Part shown: piece by piece, positions 22,707 to 30,256 of the stretch
How the letters are laid out: every line of letters starts with the position of its first letter
Numbering within the stretch: the first letter of the stretch is position 1
From: JAJDTQ01 sp965204235
GTDB taxonomy: Bacteria; Desulfobacterota; Binatia; UBA9968; JAJDTQ01
Assembly: GCA_965204235.1 (NCBI GenBank)
Contig: OZ241979.1
Coordinates: forward strand, 744,001-808,000
Length of the DNA stretch: 64,000 bases
Direction: 5' to 3'
The notes under the pieces: model-generated
Databases searched by the model: none
What the model saw: only the letters and a program-made list of their open reading frames with translations
Told to the model about the DNA's origin: nothing
Translations under genes and position numbers: made by a program

Positions 22707-23357
22707 CTACCCGCCCGAGGGGCGGGGCTCTCCGTTCGCCATAACCTCGATGCGAGCCTCTGTCACCGCCCAGTCGCTCCCCGGAAGCTCGGCAACCGCG
22801 GCGTTCAGCTCGGCGATGAACTCGTTCGGCCTTACCGCCAACGGCACGGGCTGACTTCCGCCCATACCGGCGCCGCGGAATCCCCGGAAGGGCTTCCGCG
22901 TAACCAGGAACAATACCCTGTCCACACCTGCCGGCGGCCCCGCCCGAAGGTTGAAGCCCCCCGCGAGCGGGGGAAACAGGACGGACTCGTTGGCCGTGAG
23001 CCGCAGGTTCTCCGTGAGCACAAGCACCTTGCCTGATTTGGTGAGCAGGTAGAGGTTCCCGTAGCCCTCGGTGCTGGCAGACAGCATGAAGCCGGCCTTT
23101 TCCCCAAAACGGAGAGGCGTCTTCGTCGGAAAGATGCTGGTAGAGACACGTGATACGGGGTTGGACGCCACCGTCGTCGGGGGTTTGGGCGCAGGTGTGG
23201 AGGGCGGAGACACCGCGCCCGGCATACCGGCGCAACCGGCAAGGACGACAGCGCCCGAGAGGGCGGCGAGCCGCACGGCGCATCGCCGCCACGGAAGGGA
23301 AAAGGAGGCGCTCCCAACGGGCCTGGAACGGCCCGTTGTCCGAAGTTCACTCGTCAT
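22707..23357 (-). CDS. DUF4384 lipoprotein
   Basis: 216 residues from ATG with CCAGGAGGGACAGA upstream. A lipobox, VVLAGC (Cys ~42), follows a basic N-terminus, so the protein should be lipidated; the residue after Cys is Ala, compatible with outer-membrane sorting. A Pro/Thr/Ser linker (~45-75) leads to a DUF4384 domain (~80-165: LRFGEKAGFMLSASTEGYGNLYLLTKSGKVLVLTENL). The end (LPGSDWAVTEARIEVMANGEPRPSGG) is acidic and extended. First gene of the DUF4384-DUF4384-DUF4384-OmpA run. Confidence 0.85.
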   Translation of the reverse strand: MTSELRTTGRSRPVGSASFSLPWRRCAVRLAALSGAVVLAGCAGMPGAVSPPSTPAPKPPTTVASNPVSRVSTSIFPTKTPLRFGEKAGFMLSASTEGYGNLYLLTKSGKVLVLTENLRLTANESVLFPPLAGGFNLRAGPPAGVDRVLFLVTRKPFRGFRGAGMGGSQPVPLAVRPNEFIAELNAAVAELPGSDWAVTEARIEVMANGEPRPSGG

Positions 23358-23444
23358 TCTGTCCCTCCTGGTTCCGCGAGGTCGTCCCGAAGGTCGCCGA
23401 AACAGCATACGCCGATCAAACTCTGTTCTCGTCCGGCCTTGGCC

Positions 23445-24888
23445 CTACTCCTTGGCCTTGCACCCACTCCACTTCACCAAGTTGGTGGCTTTATCCCTCT
23501 CTTCCCACCCCAGACTCACCAAGAAATCCTTGAACTTCCCTTTGACGTCGCTGTCGGTTATCGCCGTCGGGGGGCAAGCCGGCTGAAGGGTCGGTCGCTC
23601 CAAGGGTATTTGCTTGTCATCGAACGTTCCCTGGGGACGTCCGATCTCGACTTCTCGATACTGAACCACTTGAAAGGGACGAGGGTAGTCGTTTACTATA
23701 TGTTTTCTGGCAATCAGGACATACACCGTCCGCTTCTTGTTGTTCTGAATAGTCTCACGAGGGTCCTCTTTGAGCTGACCCTTGATGCGTAGAGAAAAAA
23801 CATCCCTATCCTTATTAATTGTATGCCCCTTCCCCTGGAACACCCTTTTCGATTTCTCGTCTGGATAAACTTCCCAATTCAATTGTTCATATGGATGCAA
23901 CCAGTGACCTTTTTCAGGTACAAGGAGCACTGATGAAATCGCTAACACATCCTTCACGTTGAGTGTAATTGACACTAAGAATTTCTGGTTCGTAGCAGCA
24001 CCTGCGACGCCCGGGACAGCCACGTAATCCACCTGTACCTTCTTCGTATCCGTTCTGCACGGTTCAAACGTATCCTGTCTACCGAGCACCACCTGCTCGC
24101 GACCACCGCCATCGACATCCCTGCTTTTCTTTGCCCACTCGTCTATTCGCCCCCGAATCGCAGCATACTTCGCCTTAGTCAAGTCATGATAATGAAGCGT
24201 ATAGACCGTTCTTTTTTTTGGTTGAGGGTGGGATGGAATTCCAATTAACCCTTGACCAATCACCATAATAAAGCTTATAGGCCTCTCTTTTTTTGGGGTC
24301 GGTGTAACGCTTCCAATTAACCTTTGACCTATCCTGTTCATCCTTTGACAGGTCTATCCAATGGGTGTCGTTCCAACTAACCCTTGACGGTATTGTCCAG
24401 TCTTTTTCCAGCAACTTATCCATTAAATCACCGTTTATAGCCTCCTGAAACCAACCTACGTCACGCAGTGTGATAGTTCCGGGACGCACGCAGAGAATGT
24501 CTCGTAGGGCTTCCTGTAAGTCTGGTTCCCGCTGTATGGCATTCTGTATGGCATCCTGTAATGGTCTTTGTAATTTGGTTACGCACTTTTCGGGATCGAG
24601 ACATTCCTCCTTCAAATGAACCGTAGAAAGCTCTTTCATGAGTTCTGGCCTCACCGCCGCGACCGCTTCCGCAATCACCTCCTTCTTCTGTTGCTGCATG
24701 AGTTCTGGCCTCACCGCCGCGACCGCTTTCGCGACATCTTGCTCCAGTTTCCGAATGCGTTCCGCTTCGACTGCCCGCACCTGCTCGCCCGAATCCGGGG
24801 CGTCGATGGGGGGGACACAACCCGACACCAGAAAGATCGCCGCCGCAACCACGGTGAGGAACAGGTATGACATCGTTCTGCCGATCAT
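23445..24888 (-). pseudogene. Lipoprotein of unknown function, split by a frameshift at an A8 run
   Basis: The ATG at 24888 (AAGGAGAGAATC upstream) begins a lipoprotein with lipobox FLVSGC. A coiled region with a duplicated AVAAVRPELM segment and a region rich in Trp/Asn (SRVSWNDTHWID, SKVNWKRY, SRVNWNSIPP) follow. This frame stops at 24184. A second frame, open from about 24341 to 23445, continues without its own ribosome site (KKRTVYTLHYHDLTKAKY…WSGCKAKE). They join at a run of eight A on the minus strand near 24211-24218; removing one base restores a single ~480-residue protein. This could be a true mutation, a sequencing error or slippage. No known domain. AT-rich relative to neighbours. 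Confidence 0.65.
24637..24732. repeat. Direct repeat inside lipoprotein gene
   Basis: CATGAGTTCTGGCCTCACCG and the following CCGCGACCGCTT occur at about 24638 and again 60 bp later at about 24698. They encode the duplicated (A)VAAVRPELM segment of the lipoprotein's coiled region. Confidence 0.7.
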
Positions 24889-25125
24889 GATTCTCTCCTT
24901 CTGCGTTTGATGAGCCTTTCGCTCGACTCGTTCGTCTTCTCTGGCGTCGGGCCTGTAACAGGGGAACACGTTGCGTAAGGTGCGCTGACGCCGGGGCTTC
25001 ATGCCGCGGTCCAGTCAACGCCCTGCGGAGGCGACCGTTTGGGTTTTCGTCCGAGTGACGGGAACCGCTTCGAGAGCGCCTCCTTACGGACGGCGTCCTC
25101 GACAATGGAAACACGAGGTCCGCCC

Positions 25126-25159
25126 CGGGTTCGGCGCCAGGACCCAGGCGCCGAACCCG
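25126..25159. terminator. Strong GC-rich hairpin, possible terminator
   Basis: CGGGTTCGGCGCC and GGCGCCGAACCCG form a perfect 13-bp stem with an 8-base loop. A further CGGGTTCGG lies 12 bp downstream. There is no U-tract, so intrinsic termination is uncertain. Confidence 0.45.
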
Positions 25160-25291
25160 ACTTCGGACGGAGTCCGGGTTCGGAACGGAGCAAGACGAGG
25201 GCCGGAAAAGGGCGGCCCGGTAGATAAATGGGAGGAAAAAGGGTCGAAAAACCCTTACAGATCAAGTAGTTGGCAGGTTTCCGGAAAATCC

Positions 25292-25308
25292 GGGGGGGGG
25301 GGGGGGGG
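25292..25308. repeat. Homopolymer run of 17 G
   Basis: Seventeen consecutive G residues lie between a palindromic CCGGAAAATCCGG-like stretch and TAGATTG. It is not inside a supported gene. Such runs change length easily and are also common assembly or sequencing problems. Confidence 0.85.
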
Positions 25309-25469
25309 TAGATTGTCTCTCGTTGAGAGTCATGGGGTTTTCCGCGAGAATGGTCTTCAAACCTGCCATGGGTTCCGGTTGGGATACGTCAACCGACCTG
25401 AGCTTGTCGGGAACAGGTACAACACAAATCCCGGCGGGTGTCAAGGGGGGTCTCGTCAACCCGGATCCT

Positions 25470-25545
25470 CCGCAACTCCAACTCCTTCATCTCGCGGCGG
25501 AGGCTGATTCCCAGTTCCTCCATGTCCTGTCTGGCGGCCGGTCGC
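25470..25545 (-). pseudogene. Fragment of a DUF1640-like coiled-coil gene
   Basis: Minus-strand reading gives RQDMEELGISLRREMKELELR, a part of the intact gene at 26240-26503. Both flanks differ: the C-terminal membrane helix and the N-terminus are missing. It is the decayed copy in the tandem duplication described at 25470-27240. Confidence 0.7.
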
Positions 25546-25635
25546 GGGCGCCAACGAGGTTCTCCCTTTTCTGGTGGTGGATCCGGGGTTGCCGAGACTC
25601 TTTCCAGAATCCGCGGCAAGGTGTAGAGTGAAGAC

Positions 25636-26148
25636 ATGCACGCCATTGACACGCACAAGGCCGTGACCCGCCTCGAAACCGCCGGTTTGTCCCGTCAGAC
25701 CGCGGAAGCCGTAGTCGAAATCTTCGACACCGCCTCCAACGTCGCCACCGCCGACCTGTTCTCCAGGATGGACGCCTTGAGCGAGAAGCAGCAAACCCTG
25801 GCCACCAAGGACGACGTGGAGAAGGTCGAAAAGGAGATGGCCACCAGGGACGACGTGGAGAGGATCGAGAAGAACATGGCCACCAGGGACGAACTCAAGT
25901 CCCTGGCCAACAAGATGGGAGACTTGACCGGAAGGGTGGACCACATCGAGAAGAGGGTGGATCACATCGAGAAGAACATGGCCACCAGGGACGACGTGGA
26001 GAGGATCGAGAAGAGGTTGGATCACATCGAGAAGAACATGGCCACCAAGGGAGAACTCGCCGAGATCAAGGTAGATATCATCAGGTGGAACATCGGCTTG
26101 ATCATCGCCTTCGCTGCCCTGATGATCGCCTCGGCCAAGCTGCTGTAA
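25636..26148 (+). CDS. DUF1640-like coiled-coil protein with C-terminal membrane helix, copy 1
   Basis: 170 residues. The N-terminus (AIDTHKAVTRLETAGLSRQTAEAVVEIF) matches the DUF1640/CCDC90-like family, in which an N-terminal helical head is followed by a coiled coil and one membrane helix near the C-terminus. The coiled coil is made of repeated units such as MATRDDVERIEKN and VDHIEKR; the last ~22 residues (WNIGLIIAFAALMIASAKLL) are the anchor. It is 26 residues longer than its copy at 26729, entirely by extra coiled-coil units. Bacterial members have no established function; the mitochondrial relative MCUR1 concerns the calcium uniporter. Upstream sequence identical to that of copy 2. Confidence 0.82.
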   Translation: MHAIDTHKAVTRLETAGLSRQTAEAVVEIFDTASNVATADLFSRMDALSEKQQTLATKDDVEKVEKEMATRDDVERIEKNMATRDELKSLANKMGDLTGRVDHIEKRVDHIEKNMATRDDVERIEKRLDHIEKNMATKGELAEIKVDIIRWNIGLIIAFAALMIASAKLL

Positions 26149-26239
26149 CCACGGTCCCCCCTGATCCTCACCCCCCTCCCCAATCCAATCCACAATCGAC
26201 CATCGCCGCTGCGCCCGTAAATGGTCTGTGTGGCGTCGG

Positions 26240-26503
26240 CTACAGGAGCTTCACCGGCACGGCCACCACGCCGATGGCCGCCGCCATCATGGAGCCGAGG
26301 CGTATGGTCAGCCGCAACTCCAACTCCTTCATCTCGCGGCGGAGGCTGATTTCCAGTTCCTCCATGTCCTGTCTGGTGGCCAGTCTTTCGTCGATGAGGC
26401 CGGCCTGCGAGCGCGCCAGCACCTCGGCCTGCTCCACCGGCATACCCGCTTCGGTCAGGTCCTTCACGAATGCGTGGGTGTCGAACAGGATGGCGCCGCT
26501 CAT
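26240..26503 (-). CDS. Small DUF1640-like coiled-coil membrane protein
   Basis: 87 residues. The start at MSGAILFDTHAFVKDL is the usual family N-terminus (…FDTHxFVKxLxEAG); an in-frame ATG 13 codons earlier is possible. A short coiled coil (EELEISLRREMKELELR) is followed by a membrane helix (LGSMMAAAIGVVAVPVKLL). It lies on the opposite strand between two copies of a related protein, so the trio appears to be one small gene group. A fragment of a second copy remains at 25470-25545. Confidence 0.75.
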   Translation of the reverse strand: MSGAILFDTHAFVKDLTEAGMPVEQAEVLARSQAGLIDERLATRQDMEELEISLRREMKELELRLTIRLGSMMAAAIGVVAVPVKLL

Positions 26504-26728
26504 GAGGTGATCTTGGCCCACAGGCACGGCAAAGTCCATCCGGAGGCGTCTCCCTGACCGCGAAAGCCGGGGGAAGGCGACGCCGGGCTGCGCGGTTCCT
26601 GCCCGCATGCGGCCAGAGGTCCGCGGCGAAAAGGGAGCGGGCGCCAACGAGGTTCTCCCTTTTCTGGTGGTGGATCCGGGGTTGCCGAGACTCTTTCCAG
26701 AATCCGCGGCAAGGTGTAGAGTGAAGAC

Positions 26729-27163
26729 ATGCACGCCATTGACACGCACAAGGCCGTGACCCGCCTCGAAACCGCCGGTTTGTCCCGTCAGACCGCGGAA
26801 GCCGTAGTCGAAATCTTCGACACCGCCTCCAACGTCGCCACCGCCGACCTGTTCTCCAGGATGGACGCCTTGAGCGAGAAGCAGCAAACCCTGGCCACCA
26901 AGGACGATCTCAAGTCCCTGGCCAACAAGATGGGAGACTTGACCGGAAGGGTGGATCACATCGAGAAGAGGGTGGACCACATCGAGAAGAACATGGCCAC
27001 CAGGGACGACGTGGAGAGGATCGGGCAGAGGTTGGATCACATCGAGAAGAACATGGCCACCAAGGGAGAACTCGCCGAGATCAAGGTAGATATCATCAGG
27101 TGGAACATCGGCTTGATCATCGCTTTCGCTGCCCTGATGATCGCCTCGGCCAAGCTGCTGTAA
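26729..27163 (+). CDS. DUF1640-like coiled-coil protein with C-terminal membrane helix, copy 2
   Basis: 144 residues, identical to copy 1 over the head domain and the C-terminal ~60 residues, but lacking 26 residues of coiled-coil repeat after LATKDD. One residue change (ERIGQRLDH instead of ERIEKRLDH) is visible. The 90 bp upstream and ~70 bp downstream are also duplicated. Recent unequal duplication with contraction or expansion of the coiled-coil units is the simplest explanation. Confidence 0.82.
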   Translation: MHAIDTHKAVTRLETAGLSRQTAEAVVEIFDTASNVATADLFSRMDALSEKQQTLATKDDLKSLANKMGDLTGRVDHIEKRVDHIEKNMATRDDVERIGQRLDHIEKNMATKGELAEIKVDIIRWNIGLIIAFAALMIASAKLL

Positions 27164-27388
27164 CCACGGTCCACGATCCCTCCTGATCCTCACCCCCCTC
27201 CCCAATCCAATCCACAATCGACCATCGCCGCTGCTCCCGTATCCGGTAAGGCAGTACGGTCAGAGCGGCGCGGGACAAGTCGAGACCGGCCAGCTCGTCG
27301 AAGAAGAGACTGACGCAGCGCCGGGTCTGGCCGTCCCGTCCGACGTTCGTGAGGCATCGAACATCAGGTCGTCGCGCCGCCTGGCCCC

Positions 27389-28564
27389 TCACTTCCTCAC
27401 CAGCGTCTCCCTGGCCACGAAGGCCAAGCCCGCGGCCGCGGCCAGCAGGAGCGGGGCGTAGAAGAGGAACGTCGCGCCGGCGCTGAACAGGTGGGCCAGC
27501 CAACCGCCCACGAGGGGGCCGACCACTGCGCCCGACTCGCCCACGGTGCGGCGGAGTCCCTGGAGCCGTCCGCGGGCGGACTCGGGTATCACGTCGTAGG
27601 TGGAGACGGACAGGGCCCCCAGGGACATGCCCTGGGCCAGGCCGATCAGGACCATGATGACCATGAGCTGCGGCAGGGTCGAGGCCAGGGGAAAGGCGAG
27701 GAAGGCGACGCCGGGCAGCGCGGTGCTAGGGACGCTGGCGTACTTGCGGCCCACCCGGTCGGTGATGAGGCCCGCGGGCAGGATCATGAGGAGGACGAAG
27801 AGGCCGGACACGCCGAACAGGCGCCCCACCCGGGCCGCGGAAAAGCCCAACTCGACGCCCGCGTAGAGCGGCAGCATGCCTTGCAGCGCGGTGCGGTACA
27901 TCTGCATGGCGAAGGTCGCCGCCACCAGCGCCACGAACGTGGGCCGCAAGTCGGGCGCCACGTCCGAGACCTTGCCCCACCAGGAGAGTTTGCCCACCGC
28001 GCCCCGGGCCGCGTCCTTCCCGGACGGCAGGGACGCGAGCAGCACCAGGGCTGCGGCCCCGGCATAGGCCGCGAACACGGTCCGGAACCCGGCCCACTCC
28101 GCGATGACGCCCCCCGCCACCGGTCCGATGGCCATGCCCGCGGACTTCACCCCCATGAAACCGCTCAGCAGGCGCCCGCGCTGGTCCTGGGTCACAGACT
28201 GGACGCCGGAGACCTCCCGCCCCATGGTCCAGACGCTTTCGCCGACCCCGGCCAGGAATTGCCCCAGGAAGAGCAGGCCGAGGTAAGGGGTGACTGCGGT
28301 CAACCACGCGCCGGACAGCACCAGGGAGCCCCCCGCCAACATGGCGATCCTGGCCCCGTACCGGTCGATGACGAGACCCGCGGGGATCAACGAGACCGTC
28401 CGGCCCAGGGCATGGGCCGTGACCACCTGCACGGCGAGGCCCGCGGACACGTCGAAGGACGACGCCAGCAGCGGGATGGTGGGGAACACCATGCCCTGCC
28501 CCAGGCTCATGAGCAGGGTGGGGCCGTACAACAGCGCGAGGTTGCCGACCTGCGCTCCCTTCAT
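27389..28564 (-). CDS. MFS transporter
   Basis: 391 residues with about 12 predicted membrane helices. The motif between helices 2 and 3 (GLVIDRYGARIAML) and its repeat in the second half (AGLITDRVGRKYAS) are the major facilitator A motif; GFMGVKSAGMAIGPVAGG is typical of helix 5 of drug-proton antiporters (14-TMS or 12-TMS efflux). Substrate unknown. The start lies 22 bp after the methyltransferase stop, so the two genes are probably co-transcribed. Confidence 0.9.
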   Translation of the reverse strand: MKGAQVGNLALLYGPTLLMSLGQGMVFPTIPLLASSFDVSAGLAVQVVTAHALGRTVSLIPAGLVIDRYGARIAMLAGGSLVLSGAWLTAVTPYLGLLFLGQFLAGVGESVWTMGREVSGVQSVTQDQRGRLLSGFMGVKSAGMAIGPVAGGVIAEWAGFRTVFAAYAGAAALVLLASLPSGKDAARGAVGKLSWWGKVSDVAPDLRPTFVALVAATFAMQMYRTALQGMLPLYAGVELGFSAARVGRLFGVSGLFVLLMILPAGLITDRVGRKYASVPSTALPGVAFLAFPLASTLPQLMVIMVLIGLAQGMSLGALSVSTYDVIPESARGRLQGLRRTVGESGAVVGPLVGGWLAHLFSAGATFLFYAPLLLAAAAGLAFVARETLVRK

Positions 28565-28586
28565 GGAGCAAGGCGCCCCGGGGACT

Positions 28587-29180
28587 TCAGGGCTTGGCGC
28601 CGCCGTACAGGGAGAGCCCCGATCCCTTCTCGTGGCACTCCACGTCCCGGAACCCCGCGCTCCGGAACCAGTCGAGCTGGTCCTCGACCGCGGAGCCCCG
28701 GTCGAGGTTGAAGAACCGTCCGCCCGACCGGACCCGCCCGAAGATCTCCTCGTACACCGCCAGGATGACCTCGCCGAGCCGGACGTTGTGGATGGCGTTG
28801 CACGAGACCACGAGGTCGAACTCGCCCTCGGCCGCCCGGCTCCAGCCCTTCTTGCTGAAATCGGAGATCACGTACTCGAACCGCCCTTCCAGTCGCCTCA
28901 TGCGTTCGCCGCCCAGCTTGGCCATGGCGGCCGAGCCGTCGTGGCACACCGCGGTGGCGCCGGGAAAGTATTCGAGCAGGAACCGGCTGAGCGCACCGTA
29001 ACCGCAGCCCACGTCCAGGAACCGGAAAGGGTCTTCCCGCTCCATGGGCACGAGACCGGCGAGAAGCGTGAACTGCCGGTTCCTCAGGGTCTCGTTCACC
29101 CTCTGGCGCCTGGCCCAGTCCTCGACGTATTCCTCCGAGTTCCAATCGTGGTGCCGCAGCGGATCGATCAACTCTGCCAT
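28587..29180 (-). CDS. Class I SAM-dependent methyltransferase
   Basis: 197 residues from ATG with AAGGAGG upstream. Motif I is FLDVGCGYGALS (~53-64), followed by an acidic end of strand 2 (CHDGS) and motif IV-like DLVVSCNAIHN; the end of the fold (FRSAGFRDVECHEKG) is complete. Small-molecule methyltransferase of unknown substrate, first gene of a pair with the MFS transporter. A product that is methylated and then exported is possible but speculative. Confidence 0.88.
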   Translation of the reverse strand: MAELIDPLRHHDWNSEEYVEDWARRQRVNETLRNRQFTLLAGLVPMEREDPFRFLDVGCGYGALSRFLLEYFPGATAVCHDGSAAMAKLGGERMRRLEGRFEYVISDFSKKGWSRAAEGEFDLVVSCNAIHNVRLGEVILAVYEEIFGRVRSGGRFFNLDRGSAVEDQLDWFRSAGFRDVECHEKGSGLSLYGGAKP

Positions 29181-29356
29181 CGTTGCGTTGGACCTCCTTG
29201 GGTGGCCGGCCGTGCAGTCCCCGGACCGGCGGCCGATCCCCGGGACTTAGACGAAATGCCGGCGGATGTCCAGGAGCCTGTTCCCATCCGGAAACGCCGC
29301 TGAAGGGAGAGAAGGGTCAGGCTCTGTAACCCCGCTACGGAATTCTCCACCTCGAG

Positions 29357-29464
29357 GGAACCCTGAACGATTGCCTCCGTTCGTCCTGAGCGTAGCGAAG
29401 CGAATTCGAAGGACCCGCTTTTTCATGGGGAGAGCGCCTCGAGCCGGAATGGATCAGAGGTTCC
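29357..29464 (+). repeat. MITE-like element, family A, copy 1
   Basis: About 108 bp. Left end GGAACCCTGAACGATTG, right end GGATCAGAGGTTCC (inverted relation), with the internal palindromic TTCGTCCTGAGCGTAGCGAA and a second hairpin around CATGGGGAGAG. Lies 65 bp upstream of the antitoxin gene. Confidence 0.75.
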
Positions 29465-29528
29465 TTGAATGGAGCCATACAATGGTCCATATTGGAGCAT
29501 GTCGAGACTTTGCGAAGGGAGAAGGCCT

Positions 29529-29786
29529 GTGCAGATCTCCGTCACCGAAGCGAAGGGACAACTGACGGAGCTCGTCCGCCGTGCGGAGGCGGGCGACGAA
29601 GTCGTGCTTACCCGTGATGGTCAAGCCACCGTCAAGCTGGTGCCGGTGCGGCGGCGGCCCGATGCCGAGGCGCGGCGCGCGGTGATCGCCCGAATGCAGG
29701 CCGCCGCTGCGGGCAAACGGGCGGCGGGCGCCAGCGCCGCCCGCAGTCAGGATTTTCTTTACGACGGTGACGGCCTGCCGAAATGA
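29529..29786 (+). CDS. Phd/YefM-type antitoxin (VapB-like)
   Basis: 85 residues from GTG with GGGAGAAGG upstream. The N-terminus QISVTEAKGQLTELVRRAEAGDEVVLTRDGQATVKLVPV is the Phd/YefM DNA-binding fold with the usual 'GEEVVITRxGKPVARLVP' strand. The C-terminal ~40 residues are basic and Ala-rich and would wrap the toxin. The stop overlaps the toxin start (ATGA), as expected for an antitoxin-toxin operon that represses itself. Confidence 0.9.
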   Translation: MQISVTEAKGQLTELVRRAEAGDEVVLTRDGQATVKLVPVRRRPDAEARRAVIARMQAAAAGKRAAGASAARSQDFLYDGDGLPK

Positions 29787-30166
29787 TCGCGGTTGACACC
29801 TCCGCATTGATGGCGGTCTTGCTGGACGAACCTGACGCCGCGGCCTGTGCGGAGGCTTTCGCGACAAACGACCGGATCGTGGTCTCCGCCGCTACGGTAG
29901 CCGAGGCGCTGGTCGTTGCCGAACGGCGGGGCCTCGGTGCGGAAATGACCGGGCTCATCGACGGCCTCGACCTCGAGATTGCAAGCGTCTCGCCGGCCAT
30001 GGCGCGGCGGGTTGCCGATGCTTACGCGCGATGGGGTAAAGGCGTCCACCCTGCCGGGTTGAACTTCGGCGACTGCTTCGCCTATGAAATTGCCAAGACA
30101 CGGGACTGTCCCCTGCTCTATGTCGGGGCGGATTTTGCCCGGACGGATGTCGCAAGCGTGCTGTGA
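29783..30166 (+). CDS. PIN-domain toxin (VapC-like)
   Basis: 127 residues. All acidic positions of the PIN nuclease are present: Asp5 (VDTSAL), Glu ~41 (TVAEAL), Asp ~97 (FGDCFAYEIA) and Asp ~115 (GADFARTD). VapC toxins are Mg-dependent RNases that cut tRNA or rRNA; the partner antitoxin is the overlapping Phd-like gene. The pair is complete and seems functional. It may stabilise the flanking repeat-bearing region. Confidence 0.93.
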   Translation: MIAVDTSALMAVLLDEPDAAACAEAFATNDRIVVSAATVAEALVVAERRGLGAEMTGLIDGLDLEIASVSPAMARRVADAYARWGKGVHPAGLNFGDCFAYEIAKTRDCPLLYVGADFARTDVASVL

Positions 30167-30256
30167 CCTTTGCCTCGGTCTCGTTGCGTTGGACCCTGGA
30201 GCGGGCCGGCCTGCGTCATGCGGCGCATGGAAGGCCGAGGGACGGAGGGAACGACC

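Larger units (their letters stand above)
24889..25469. other. Intergenic region without a supported gene
   Basis: No frame here has a ribosome site or family resemblance. It contains a strong hairpin (25126-25159) and a 17-G run (25292-25308), listed separately, and should hold the promoter of the lipoprotein gene. Confidence 0.5.
25470..27240. repeat. Tandem duplication of the coiled-coil locus
   Basis: 25470-25535 matches 26313-26378 and 25546-26222 matches 26638-27240 at near identity. Copy 1 lacks ~260 bp that in copy 2 carries most of the N-terminal part of the minus-strand gene. The gene between them exists intact only once. Confidence 0.75.

Noticed and set aside
24999..25265. An 88-codon minus-strand frame over the 25126-25159 hairpin
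   Set aside because: No ribosome site and no family similarity; composition follows the inverted repeat.
25456..26193. Minus-strand frame with HVLLDVIHPLLD repeats
   Set aside because: It is antisense to the coiled-coil repeats; the plus-strand protein has the known DUF1640-like ends.
27241..27388. A short minus-strand stretch with SLFFDELAGLDLSRAALTVLPYR
   Set aside because: Looks protein-like but has no start, no recognised family and only ~45 residues; too little to call a gene remnant.
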